Source: JAEUSG01 sp964590225 (GTDB lineage: Bacteria; Fibrobacterota; OXYB2-FULL-49-7; JAEUSG01). From it: 18,402 nucleotides of DNA. How positions within the stretch are numbered: position 1 is the first letter of the stretch; each line of letters begins with the position of its first letter. The translations under genes were made by a program, and so were the position numbers. The DNA lies in assembly GCA_964590225.1 (NCBI GenBank), contig CAZPWS010000064.1, forward strand, positions 1 through 18,402. The letters run 5' to 3'. Below are positions 1 to 7,564 of this stretch, one piece after another. Under the pieces are notes generated by a model. The model had not been told where the DNA came from, did not search any database, and was given only the letters and a program-made list of their open reading frames with translations.

Positions 1-46
1 GACTCGCTCTGTTTAGTCGTGAAATACTGTTGAGAACTTATGACTG

Positions 47-1885
47 TTGAGATATTCTGATGTTAATGGAATTTTCGTTAGCGGCAGTAGCTCTTCAGCA
101 ATTACTATACATGGAAACAGTGTGATTGGCGCTAACAAAAACGGTATTCGAACAAGCTGCAACAACACCCTAATTGACAGTAACACAATATCGGATATTG
201 CTTTATTGTCCCGTTTAACGGCAAGCGGCCTTGGAGACGAATGCTGTTCCGGACTTGGAATTGAAGCCAATGGTAACGACCTAATTATTTCACGAAATGC
301 AATTGATAATATAGGCTACATAGGAATACGAAATAACGGTAGTGCCCTAATTGAATACAACCACATCTCCAATTGCTGCCTTTCAAAAGATGACGGTGCC
401 GGCATATACACGGGCTGGCAAAGCGATACTTTTGCGACGGGCTCTGCGGGTACATTAATCCGACGAAACATAGTACTCGCAACACAATGCGCCAACAACG
501 GAACCCCTCATCCTGCTTACTTTCCGGGGCAGGGAATTTACATTGACGATTACGGCCATGATATTACAATTGATGAAAATACCGTAACAGGTTGCGTTGA
601 TAGGGGGATCTTTCTTCATAACACACGGCGCATTACAACACAGAATAACACACTTGTAAATAACCTTCGCCATCAGGTGGCATACGGCGAAAATCCATAT
701 CCAAACAAGTACATACAAATGGCGGACAATATTTTTACTGGAAACAGACTCATCTCCTTTTCTGCATCGCAGTGCCTCTTCACAGCAACAAGCGCCTTTC
801 CTGAAGAATCCAATTTTGGCCAATGGGATTTAAACCTCTACTGGAACCCATTTACCAAAACAGTATTTACCTATCGTAACAATATTTACACATTACCGGA
901 ATGGCAATCATATTCTGGCAATGATCTTGGCAGCACTATTGCTGGTGGAAGCACGCCGATTTTTTGGCATCCATGGATTATCAAAGATACAGTTGGGGCG
1001 AATCTGATAAAAAATGGCACATTCAGTACTGGAAATATATCTGGATGGAGTGTTTGGCCCTCAACAAGCACAATTTCATGCGATACAATCGCCTCACTTG
1101 ATGGCGGCACATTGCGTGCATTTACTCCGTACGATGGAACAAATCAGCCACTAATTATATCTAACACCTTTGCAGTAAAAAAAGATCACCACTATTTGCT
1201 TAAATTCAGTTCAGTTGCATCGAAAAGGGGGCAACTAACCCCTGTTCTGAGGCAAAGTTATTCACCGTGGCTATCAAGGGCGGCGACACAAAAGATAGCA
1301 ATTGGCCAACAAAGAGAGGATACAGAAATACTGTTTACCGCAACCGCAAATGACTCCCCATGTCGAATTGATTTTAATCCCGGACACGAAGATTCGCTTT
1401 TCTGGATAGACAATATATCACTGCATGAAGTCAATTCAGACACATTTCCTGTACAGGAAAGAGTTTTTCTCTTTTTAAACCCTTCATTCAAAGACTCAAC
1501 TATCTACCCCCCAGCTGGGTCAAAAGCGCTGGATGGTACAACAGCGCCATACTCACTTCAGCTTGCACCCTTCACTTCATTTATCTGCTACCTCGATCCA
1601 TCTACAGAAAACGAAGGTCATTCTCCACATGCTATTGGTGAAATCCTCACCACCTATCCAAACCCATTTAATCCTTCGGTTTTTATAAAAGTTAATGAAA
1701 TCATTAATCAGAACTTTTCTCTTAAGGTTTTCAATTTACAAGGTAAAATGGTTGTTGATCTAACCCCTTTGGCGAAAAATGGAACCGTTGAGTGGAAAGC
1801 AGATAAAATGCCATCTGGAATATATTGCATAAAATATTCATCACCTACCAATAGTATTACTCATAAAGTTACACTGTTGAAATAA
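47..1885 (+). CDS. Secreted right-handed beta-helix protein with CBM-like domain and T9SS sorting tail (5' partial)
   Basis: Probably a secreted, surface-attached or released carbohydrate-active or binding protein. Residues about 1-250 are Asn/Gly/Ile-rich short repeats of the parallel beta-helix type (GIFVSG, ENTVTG, RGIFLHN). Residues about 320-460 begin NLIKNGTFS and end FWIDNISLHEV, which is the layout of a CBM4/9-like jelly-roll domain. Residues about 533-612 hold YPNPFNPS, an FNLQGK segment and SGIYCIKY, which match the Por-type (type A) sorting domain recognised by the type IX secretion system. The protein has no signal peptide because its 5' end lies outside the window. The only start available in this frame is a TTG at 47, preceded by an in-frame stop at 41-43, so it is not a believable start. 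One extra T in the TT at 47-48 would join this frame to the open frame beginning at base 3, reading YDCLRYSDVNG. I therefore treat it as a 5'-partial gene with a probable sequence error. No catalytic residues could be assigned, so the enzymatic role is unknown. Confidence 0.8.
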   Translation: MRYSDVNGIFVSGSSSSAITIHGNSVIGANKNGIRTSCNNTLIDSNTISDIALLSRLTASGLGDECCSGLGIEANGNDLIISRNAIDNIGYIGIRNNGSALIEYNHISNCCLSKDDGAGIYTGWQSDTFATGSAGTLIRRNIVLATQCANNGTPHPAYFPGQGIYIDDYGHDITIDENTVTGCVDRGIFLHNTRRITTQNNTLVNNLRHQVAYGENPYPNKYIQMADNIFTGNRLISFSASQCLFTATSAFPEESNFGQWDLNLYWNPFTKTVFTYRNNIYTLPEWQSYSGNDLGSTIAGGSTPIFWHPWIIKDTVGANLIKNGTFSTGNISGWSVWPSTSTISCDTIASLDGGTLRAFTPYDGTNQPLIISNTFAVKKDHHYLLKFSSVASKRGQLTPVLRQSYSPWLSRAATQKIAIGQQREDTEILFTATANDSPCRIDFNPGHEDSLFWIDNISLHEVNSDTFPVQERVFLFLNPSFKDSTIYPPAGSKALDGTTAPYSLQLAPFTSFICYLDPSTENEGHSPHAIGEILTTYPNPFNPSVFIKVNEIINQNFSLKVFNLQGKMVVDLTPLAKNGTVEWKADKMPSGIYCIKYSSPTNSITHKVTLLK

Positions 1886-1919
1886 TCTCAATTTGTGATT
1901 ATATATGGAGAAAAATGGA

Positions 1920-2741
1920 ATGGTCCATAAAAATAAAACCTGCAAAGTACTCCTGCTAACCATATTGGTTTACCTTTTTGTCGGGTGCGCTTCAACATCA
2001 GACACACCTAAAAAAACAAGAGGAAAACTGAGTGAAGCGATGGAGAAGTCAAGAGAAGCCAATGCAGAAGAACGGCAAGTAAGCGACACAAAAATTGAAT
2101 ATGATCATAAAGAACCATATCCTCTAAGGAAGCGATATCACAAAGATGAAAACAGATTTAATCAGCATTTGGGCGACAAGGATTATGGTATTCGAATTAA
2201 TAATTCACTTATATATTCCAAAGATATCAACGGTGAAATAGGCAGTTCTTTTGTAATCGCATCGCATACTGCCCCTAAAAGAAGATTAAGTCTTGATCTT
2301 GGTTTTAGCTATAGTCCGATGAACCTTGAAAGTAAGTTGTCAAAGTCAATTGACGGCTATCTTGAAGGACATATTGGCTTGCAACGACGCATATATTCAA
2401 CCCCAGACCACACACTAATGGGTCTTTTTATGCTTTTTGGAGCAGATGTTCGCTTTATTGCTTGGACATACAAAAATCCTATTAAGACCGCTGTCTATGA
2501 TGAATTCGGAAATTTTATAAGTGACGAATTAATAAACTCAGATGGATTAAACGGGTTATCATTCCACTTGGGTGCTGGCTGGTCTTTTATTCAATCGAAA
2601 CACATTAAACTATCCGCAGAGCTTTGTTTGCTTGGTGCAATCTATGGTTTTGAAACATGGGAAAATTTCGAAAACGATGTTTTCCCCACCTCGGCTCAGG
2701 TTCGTCTTGTACTCGAAGCTGTACTTACAAGCAATAATTAA
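1920..2741 (+). CDS. Outer-envelope lipoprotein with beta-strand-rich C-terminal half
   Basis: Family not recognised. The N-terminus has basic residues, a hydrophobic stretch (VLLLTILVYLF) and a lipobox ending FVGC, with the lipidated Cys at residue 23 counted from the ATG at 1920. I prefer 1920 over the upstream in-frame ATG at 1905 because GGAG at 1907-1910 sits 9 bases before it, while 1905 has no ribosome-binding site. After the Cys comes a Lys/Glu-rich, probably unstructured linker (residues about 25-80). The rest is alternating hydrophobic and aromatic strands (LDLGFSYSP, GLSFHLGAGWSF, AQVRLVLEAV), like a small outer-membrane beta-barrel or porin-like domain. It lies 34 bases after the T9SS cargo gene on the same strand and could be cotranscribed with it. 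The 3' end faces the next gene convergently. The lipoprotein call is firm; the barrel is inferred from the strand pattern only. Confidence 0.72.
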   Translation: MVHKNKTCKVLLLTILVYLFVGCASTSDTPKKTRGKLSEAMEKSREANAEERQVSDTKIEYDHKEPYPLRKRYHKDENRFNQHLGDKDYGIRINNSLIYSKDINGEIGSSFVIASHTAPKRRLSLDLGFSYSPMNLESKLSKSIDGYLEGHIGLQRRIYSTPDHTLMGLFMLFGADVRFIAWTYKNPIKTAVYDEFGNFISDELINSDGLNGLSFHLGAGWSFIQSKHIKLSAELCLLGAIYGFETWENFENDVFPTSAQVRLVLEAVLTSNN

Positions 2742-2771
2742 CCGGAATAATTTTCTTCTGGCCATGGCCGA

Positions 2772-4031
2772 TTATTTTTTAATTGAGTTTTCTTGGTCCA
2801 AATTGGATAGATAATTTTTTGGTATTCTTCGTAAAAACAGTAGCTGATAAAAATAGAATTTCCAGCTAAAGGGAATATGTCCGAGATATTTAATGCCGGT
2901 AGTTTTTATAAATTCCTCACTGTTTGCATAAATATAGCTTGATATGGACGGCAGTGTTTTTTCGTTACTTGTTAAATAATAGGTTAAATACTCCGAATAT
3001 TTTGATCTTATTTTTATGGCATAATAGCCGTCGATTTTACTCGTTTCAAAAGTTTTTACAATTGGAAGCAGAATCCATTTATAGACAATATTCCCACCAG
3101 CAATTTCGACAGAATACATTTTTACAAATGGATATACAATGACAAAAGATACGCACAGAACAACAATAAAAGTGAAAGAGTAAAAAGCATATATATTTAC
3201 AGAAGGATCTTGAATAAATTCTCTCAAATAAAAACGAACAAGAAATATGTCAAACACGAAAAACATTGCATAAAAAATAAATAGTAGCAGATTAAAGGTA
3301 GTTTTATTGTACTCGTTGATTTTGTTGGCATAAGCAAAACCATTAAAAGAGTCTTGTTTTTTATCCGCTACTATATTGCCGGTTCTCTTTTTCTCCTTAA
3401 ATGCTTTCAATCTTTCCTCAATCGACGCTGGTTGCGCATTGCGTCGCTTTTTTCTTACTAGATACCATAGGCGTACAAATAAAACAAATATAAGCAGGCT
3501 TCCAATAACAAGCAGGACCCAGAGATAGCCTGTTCTTCGTAAATGGTGAATAAATGTCGTTCCTGTAGGATCGTAGGTAAGAAGAAGCTCAGGTTCCGCA
3601 GGATTAACATAAAACGGCTGCAATGGGAGATCTTTTTTATTGATATATCCATTATGTATATCCCACAATGTATTCGATGTGTAAATTAAAGCATCGGCAG
3701 CATAATATCCCGACACATACTCGACACTGTCGATCTGGTATTTAAAATTTACAACCACAAAGCGGAGATCTTTAACAGCCCGTATAAAATTAGATATGTT
3801 GTCCAAATCTGTGTCGTCCAAGTCACGATACTCTATTTTTGAATTATTAATCTCTCCCATTACTTTTATTGGATTTTCCCTAACCGTAGAAAAAAATTGA
3901 TATTCGTCATATGTACTCATCACTGCACTTGGAACAATCAAAATCGTCCCAACTACCAACAGTAAAAGAACTAATCCGGCTAATGCAACACCAATTACAT
4001 TTATTATCCTACGATGTAGTCCTGTTGCCAT
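2772..4031 (-). CDS. Four-TM membrane protein with DUF3592-like extracytoplasmic domain
   Basis: Predicted inner-membrane protein of unknown function. I chose the start at 4031 (MATGLHRR) because AAAGGGGA lies about 6 bases upstream; an in-frame ATG at 4064 would add 11 residues that cover this ribosome-binding site. TM1 is at residues about 9-35 (IINVIGVALAGLVLLLLVV). An extracytoplasmic segment of about 130 residues follows, with a VMGEI...VNFKYQID...YVNPAEPE layout resembling DUF3592, where a Y/NP-x-NP-E motif precedes the second helix. TM2 (about 170-195) is followed by a Lys/Arg-rich cytoplasmic stretch (VRKKRRN). TM3 and TM4 lie at about 245-310, and a soluble tail of about 110 residues ends the protein. 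It is divergent from the transglutaminase-like gene (91 bases between the starts) and convergent with the lipoprotein gene. The DUF3592 assignment is by eye and moderate. Confidence 0.7.
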   Translation of the reverse strand: MATGLHRRIINVIGVALAGLVLLLLVVGTILIVPSAVMSTYDEYQFFSTVRENPIKVMGEINNSKIEYRDLDDTDLDNISNFIRAVKDLRFVVVNFKYQIDSVEYVSGYYAADALIYTSNTLWDIHNGYINKKDLPLQPFYVNPAEPELLLTYDPTGTTFIHHLRRTGYLWVLLVIGSLLIFVLFVRLWYLVRKKRRNAQPASIEERLKAFKEKKRTGNIVADKKQDSFNGFAYANKINEYNKTTFNLLLFIFYAMFFVFDIFLVRFYLREFIQDPSVNIYAFYSFTFIVVLCVSFVIVYPFVKMYSVEIAGGNIVYKWILLPIVKTFETSKIDGYYAIKIRSKYSEYLTYYLTSNEKTLPSISSYIYANSEEFIKTTGIKYLGHIPFSWKFYFYQLLFLRRIPKNYLSNLDQENSIKK

Positions 4032-4079
4032 TATGTCCCCTTTAAGCCTTTTTTTGTTCCACAATCCGAGTTATATTTG

Positions 4080-4090
4080 TTTACGGTAAA
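4080..4090. promoter_or_regulatory. Inverted repeat in the divergent promoter region
   Basis: TTTAC-G-GTAAA is a perfect 5+1+5 inverted repeat in the 91-base gap between two divergent gene starts, 32 bases before the transglutaminase-like ATG. The gap is AT-rich and must hold at least one promoter for each direction. The repeat could be an operator, but a short AT-rich palindrome can occur by chance. Confidence 0.2.
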
Positions 4091-4122
4091 TATAGCGTAT
4101 TAAACTGATTGGAACTTAAAAT

Positions 4123-5148
4123 ATGAGAAGTCAATATCTCAAAATACTCTTGATGTTTTTTTTATTAACCGTTACGCACGCATCCACCAATTATAACCAT
4201 ATAGACAAATATGCTCGTAATACACCAGATGAAGCAGCGGTTTCAATAGAAGCACTTGCTGAATATTTAATTAAACCCGCCAAAAATGATTTTGAGAAAG
4301 CACGAGCCATATATATGTGGATTGTGTTTAATATAAAGTATGATTATGACGCGTTGCGAAAAAGGGTATATGAAGGGGAAAAAATTGGCATAAACAGGTA
4401 TCAGGCAGAACTGGTTCTTAAAGAGCGAATGGCTGTTTGCGGAGGCTATTCTAAACTCTTTGTCGCTTTGACACAGCAGGCAGGATTTGAATCGGAAGTC
4501 GTAAGCGGCTGGGTTAAGGATATAGATGCGGCATTTGGCCCAAATGTTTATGGCTCTGGAACTAATCACGCATGGACAACAATAAAAATTGAACGGAAGT
4601 GGTATCTTGTTGAGCCTACATGGGGTACAGGATATGGAAATGGTAGAAATCCAACAAATAAAGTCCACTATTTTGATCAGAAAATGATTGATTATTGTTT
4701 TTTGGTTCCACCAGGCAGATTAATTTATACGCATTATCCAAATAATCCCAAGCATCAACTACTTACCAAACCTATAAGCAGAAAAGAATTTGACGAAGCA
4801 CCATATCTTTTCCCTGGTTTTTTTATTAACGGACTTAAAATGGTTACTCCAAAAAATTTTCATTCTTACACCAATAAAAAAACAAGTATTGTGCTTGAAG
4901 GAAAGATATGGGACGAACAACTATACTGTTCTATTTATAAAAACTCTCTATACGGCAACAACATGAAAGCAAACAAGGGAAAAACTTTACGATTCAGGAA
5001 GACACGAAAAAAGAATGTTCTAATATCTGTAATTAATTTCGATGAGGCCGGTGAGTACATAGTTTTAGTTACCGCTACCAGTAAAATGGGGTTTTTTAAT
5101 AACTCTGGCATATGTGCTTTATACAGATTCACCGTACAGAACAATTAA
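4123..5148 (+). CDS. Secreted transglutaminase-like (kyphoscoliosis-peptidase type) protein
   Basis: Belongs to the papain-like transglutaminase-core superfamily; bacterial members are mostly cysteine proteases or peptide-crosslinking proteins of the envelope. Residues 1-20 form a signal peptide (MFFLLTVTHA, likely cleaved after Ala20). The core spans about 40-200. The helix FEKARAIYMWIVFNIKYD precedes the nucleophile in MAVCGGYSKLF (Cys106). His149 lies in GTNHAWTTI. The third triad position is in WYLVEPTWGTGYG, where the usual Asp of the WYLVDPTW motif is Glu164. The segment after about 230 (NGLKMVTPKNFHSY...) resembles the beta-sandwich that follows the core in KY-type proteins. GGAA lies 8 bases before the ATG. 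The Asp-to-Glu change may keep, alter or abolish activity. The gene ends 21 bases before the convergent URO-D gene. Confidence 0.85.
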   Translation: MRSQYLKILLMFFLLTVTHASTNYNHIDKYARNTPDEAAVSIEALAEYLIKPAKNDFEKARAIYMWIVFNIKYDYDALRKRVYEGEKIGINRYQAELVLKERMAVCGGYSKLFVALTQQAGFESEVVSGWVKDIDAAFGPNVYGSGTNHAWTTIKIERKWYLVEPTWGTGYGNGRNPTNKVHYFDQKMIDYCFLVPPGRLIYTHYPNNPKHQLLTKPISRKEFDEAPYLFPGFFINGLKMVTPKNFHSYTNKKTSIVLEGKIWDEQLYCSIYKNSLYGNNMKANKGKTLRFRKTRKKNVLISVINFDEAGEYIVLVTATSKMGFFNNSGICALYRFTVQNN

Positions 5149-5169
5149 TAAAAAATCGACCGTATCAAA

Positions 5170-6438
5170 TCATGAACATAATGCGATTTCTTCCCTTGCT
5201 ATCTCAACCCATCGAGACAATCGCATAGGCTCTTTTTGCACAGTATGAAGATCCTTAAGTATAATTTCTAAATTCAACTTTCCCGCAACAGCCAGGGTAC
5301 TACGCAAATCAGAGCGAATAATTTCTTCATTAAACGAAACACCTACAAGCGCAGGATTTGGTTTACGGGAAAAGATATAATCCCTCCCTATTATTTCAGC
5401 GCATTTCTCCTGATTAGCCCAAGGGGAAACCGATATCCTCCGCAAGCGAGGGATTTTCAGAATATAGTTTAGCCTGTTTTCAACCGGCTCACAGCAGCCA
5501 TAGGAATTTAAACCAAACTTTTCCATTAGTGGCATCTGATATGGTAATACAAACTCGGCAAACATCTCCGGCGACACACTTACAGTTTCCTGCGACTCGG
5601 CAAAACCCCATCGATCACGCAAAAGCACCGATTCATTTTCTTTTCGCTCGCGACCGGGCAATTCATTTGTGTAGCCCAATCCACCCGAACCTATATATGC
5701 TGCGTTATTATTGTCAGAAAGGAACCCCTCTTTTTCAAACCATTCAATGTAATGAAGCTGCTCATCTCTTAAAAATGCCATCAAACGGTGAAGCCCCTCG
5801 GGATTATCATACATATACAGCATAAATTCTTCAAGTCCGACAAGCTTAATGGCCGTGGCGCTCAACCCACAGGTCCACCAATATGCTCCCCCAACCTTTA
5901 AATCAACGCTTAAAATGTCGCCAAATGTATCTATAGCAATTTCAAGCTTGCGTAGTGTAAAATCCCTATCAACCTCAGGTTTTCTGAAGCGTAATTTATC
6001 AAGATCTTTCCCAAGATTTTTAAGCGGTGCTTCCCAATGAATACTGCCCCGATTATCACCTTGTGATGTCTTAATATCAACACCGTAATTTCCTTCTCTG
6101 AACGACCAATTTACTCCAAAAGATGAACCAAAAACATGGTCATCCTTTATCACCTCCCGATGTAACAGAGAACGCCTAAGCCCCTGCTCCCATTCCCGTG
6201 CTACTGGATGGATGCATTTGAGTGTTTCTGGTGGTACCAGTTCTATCCAAGAGCCTTCCGGCCATACCAGTATAAGAGGCCGCTTTCCATGCAATGAGTT
6301 ATGTGCATACCAGAGGGATTTAACCTCATTATTACGATCGATACTTTCTGAATTTTTTACTTTCATTGCTAAATCACGCAATAGTTTTCGCTCTTCGATA
6401 GAAATATCTAAGTCCGACATATTCATGAATCCCATCAT
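5170..6438 (-). CDS. Uroporphyrinogen-decarboxylase-family protein (corrinoid methyltransferase-like)
   Basis: A TIM-barrel protein of the URO-D superfamily, 422 residues, longer than haem-pathway HemE (about 350). Hallmarks seen: VDLKVGGAYWWTCGL (about 178-192), the NPEGLHRLMAFLRDE helix (about 212-225), SYGCCEPVENRL (312-323), LRRISVSPWANQEK, FSRKPNPA, and a C-terminal LKDLHTVQKEP. This set is typical of the clade usually annotated as URO-D domain proteins near methyltransferase or AraC genes, not of true HemE. In related MtaA/MtbA-type methyltransferases a Cys at the GCCEP position binds zinc, so cobamide- or thiol-dependent methyl transfer is plausible but unproven here. The start has GGGGGA 6 bases upstream of tandem ATGs. 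It is divergent from the AraC-family gene across 143 bases and is a likely target of that regulator. Confidence 0.82.
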   Translation of the reverse strand: MMGFMNMSDLDISIEERKLLRDLAMKVKNSESIDRNNEVKSLWYAHNSLHGKRPLILVWPEGSWIELVPPETLKCIHPVAREWEQGLRRSLLHREVIKDDHVFGSSFGVNWSFREGNYGVDIKTSQGDNRGSIHWEAPLKNLGKDLDKLRFRKPEVDRDFTLRKLEIAIDTFGDILSVDLKVGGAYWWTCGLSATAIKLVGLEEFMLYMYDNPEGLHRLMAFLRDEQLHYIEWFEKEGFLSDNNNAAYIGSGGLGYTNELPGRERKENESVLLRDRWGFAESQETVSVSPEMFAEFVLPYQMPLMEKFGLNSYGCCEPVENRLNYILKIPRLRRISVSPWANQEKCAEIIGRDYIFSRKPNPALVGVSFNEEIIRSDLRSTLAVAGKLNLEIILKDLHTVQKEPMRLSRWVEIAREEIALCS

Positions 6439-6465
6439 CAGAAGTCCCCCATTTATAGAACTGTA

Positions 6466-6495
6466 TATTTATTTTCACTGAACTTACTTTGTAAA
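6466..6495 (-). promoter_or_regulatory. Candidate promoter of the URO-D-family gene
   Basis: On the minus strand, TTTACA (6495-6490) and TAAATA (6471-6466) are separated by 18 bases, a fair sigma70-like match. The predicted transcript would start roughly 20 bases before the ribosome-binding site of the URO-D gene. It is a by-eye match in AT-rich DNA. Confidence 0.3.
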
Positions 6496-6530
6496 ATATT
6501 TTGGATAAAACAAAATTGCTTCCACTTTTT

Positions 6531-6536
6531 TATAAT
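6531..6536 (+). promoter_or_regulatory. Candidate -10 element of the AraC-family gene
   Basis: A perfect TATAAT about 45 bases before the AraC-family ATG, with no recognisable -35 hexamer 16-18 bases upstream. Activator-dependent promoters often have this layout. Confidence is limited because the DNA is AT-rich. Confidence 0.3.
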
Positions 6537-6552
6537 GCAAAAACAATGAAAC

Positions 6553-6575
6553 CTGCTGCCACATAGTTTTATCTT
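6553..6575 (-). promoter_or_regulatory. Possible AraC-regulator site, copy 1 (reverse orientation)
   Basis: Read on the minus strand this stretch contains ACTATGTGG in a 23-base segment that matches 17 of 23 bases with the segment at 7526-7548, just upstream of the first TonB receptor. It lies between the candidate -10 (6531-6536) and the ATG (6582) of the AraC-family gene, a position suited to autoregulation. The pairing was found by eye after the fact and could be chance. Confidence 0.28.
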
Positions 6576-6581
6576 TCAAGC

Positions 6582-7469
6582 ATGGCAAAATTATTCTCCT
6601 TTATTCGCAAAAGAGATACGATACTTGACAAGTTACCGCAATTACAGATGATTGCACACATGAGAACAAAGGATGCACGGAAACTACCAACCCACCTCGA
6701 CAATGGAATCGAAATATGTTGCGCTATTCGTGGTGAATATTCCTGGAATATCGAGGGTAAACCCACAACAATCAGGAATAATGAAATATCAATAACTCTT
6801 CCTTGGCAGTGTCATAGCGGCTACGAAAACATCATAAACAAAGGCGAGTTGGCATTTATAATCATTCAACCGAAGCAGATTAACCGCAGCGGACAACTTA
6901 CACTTGGAAAATGGAGCCGTCTGCCGTCTAATTTTCAAAACAGTCTCGGTAAGATGTTAGTCCTCCTTGAAAAGAACAACATAGGTTGTATCGATGGAAT
7001 TTCAGAATGTATTGACTCCATTGGTGCAGAGCTATCTGTCCAAAGAGAATGTTTTGTAGAACGAATTCACGCAATCATTGACGATTTACTTCTTCGTATA
7101 GGGCGCCACTTGAATTCTCCCTGCTCCAAAGAATATGGCGTAACTGCCGGAGTGCGAATGGTTTATAATCTGATTCAAAAAGACCTAACCCATAAATGGT
7201 CAATGCCAGAAATGGAATCAATTGCAAAATGCAAATCATCCACTTTAATTAGCCATTTCAAAAAACTTACTGGGATGCCCCCTCACCAGTATATCATAAG
7301 TAAGCGCATAAAATTAGCAAAAGATAGACTCCGCTATAGTAGGCACGACCATCTTACAAAAATTGCTCATGAACTGGAATTTGGCTCATCTCAACATTTT
7401 TCAGATGTTTTCAAAAAATGGACGGGCAATACTCCTTCAGCCTACCGCAAGAAGTTCGCCAAAGTCTAA
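6582..7469 (+). CDS. AraC-family transcriptional regulator
   Basis: Residues about 20-100 form an AraC-type cupin-like sensor domain (NGIEICCAIRGEYSWNIEGK, ending near FIIIQP). Residues about 190-293 are the double helix-turn-helix DNA-binding domain. The first helix pair lies around WSMPEMESIAKCKSSTLISHFKKLTG (207-231). The second contains LTKIAHELEFGSSQHFSDVFKKWTGNTPSAYRK (258-290), which carries the canonical family signature. Total length 295 fits the family. No strong ribosome-binding site is visible before the ATG. It is divergent from the URO-D gene and 95 bases upstream of the TonB/ABC gene cluster, so it probably controls one or both. The effector is unknown. Family assignment is certain; target genes are inferred from context. 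Confidence 0.93.
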   Translation: MAKLFSFIRKRDTILDKLPQLQMIAHMRTKDARKLPTHLDNGIEICCAIRGEYSWNIEGKPTTIRNNEISITLPWQCHSGYENIINKGELAFIIIQPKQINRSGQLTLGKWSRLPSNFQNSLGKMLVLLEKNNIGCIDGISECIDSIGAELSVQRECFVERIHAIIDDLLLRIGRHLNSPCSKEYGVTAGVRMVYNLIQKDLTHKWSMPEMESIAKCKSSTLISHFKKLTGMPPHQYIISKRIKLAKDRLRYSRHDHLTKIAHELEFGSSQHFSDVFKKWTGNTPSAYRKKFAKV

Positions 7470-7500
7470 GTCATTACAATATGCTACGCTCTAAATATCC

Positions 7501-7529
7501 TGTCCAATTCATTCGCCTCCATCCGTATT
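7501..7529 (+). promoter_or_regulatory. Shared TonB-receptor leader element, copy 1
   Basis: TGTCC, 15 bases, then ATCCGTATT, in the leader of the first TonB receptor. The same layout with identical spacing recurs at 12909-12937 before the second receptor: 22 of 29 positions match without a gap. CCTCC at 7516-7520 is anti-Shine-Dalgarno-like, and CATCCG at 7520-7525 is complementary to CGGATG at 7562-7567, which contains the receptor's ATG. A translation-blocking hairpin is therefore possible at this copy. A DNA operator is equally possible. Confidence 0.4.
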
Positions 7530-7548
7530 ACTATGTGGAAACAAATTT
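7526..7548 (+). promoter_or_regulatory. Possible AraC-regulator site, copy 2
   Basis: Contains ACTATGTGG at 7530-7538 and matches 17 of 23 bases of the reverse-oriented segment at 6553-6575. It sits directly before the purine-rich ribosome-binding region of the first TonB receptor and overlaps the 3' end of the shared leader element. Speculative. Confidence 0.25.
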
Positions 7549-7564
7549 AAAAAAAGGGGGGCGG

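Noticed and set aside
1..46. Three in-frame stops (TAG, TGA, TGA) before the beta-helix frame, suggesting stop-codon recoding or a pseudogene
   Set aside because: TGA and TAG end other genes in the window (URO-D, queF, LolD-type ATPase), so the code is standard. A single missing T at 47-48 explains the break more simply.
2746..2776. AATAAT...ATTATT plus the palindrome GGCCATGGCC followed by a T run, as a bidirectional terminator
   Set aside because: The AT arms and the palindrome do not share a centre, so no good nested stem forms; a GGCC-AT-GGCC hairpin has too small a loop. Left uncalled.
2572..2814. Plus-strand open frame overlapping the end of the lipoprotein gene
   Set aside because: It is out of frame with the lipoprotein, overlaps it and the convergent gene, and has no domain or ribosome-binding site.
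4062..4083. Possible third, weaker copy of the TonB-leader element (AATCCG then TTAT and TTGTTTAC) before the transglutaminase-like gene
   Set aside because: Needs gaps to align and lacks the TGTCC half; too weak to claim.
6493..6502. Palindrome AAAATATTTT in the URO-D/AraC promoter region as an operator
   Set aside because: Pure A/T ten-base palindrome in AT-rich DNA; expected by chance.
7418..7564. Upstream in-frame extension of TonB receptor 1 from the ATG at 7418
   Set aside because: It overlaps the AraC-family gene and would bury the signal peptide. The ATG at 7565 has a G-rich ribosome-binding region and is followed by a good signal peptide.
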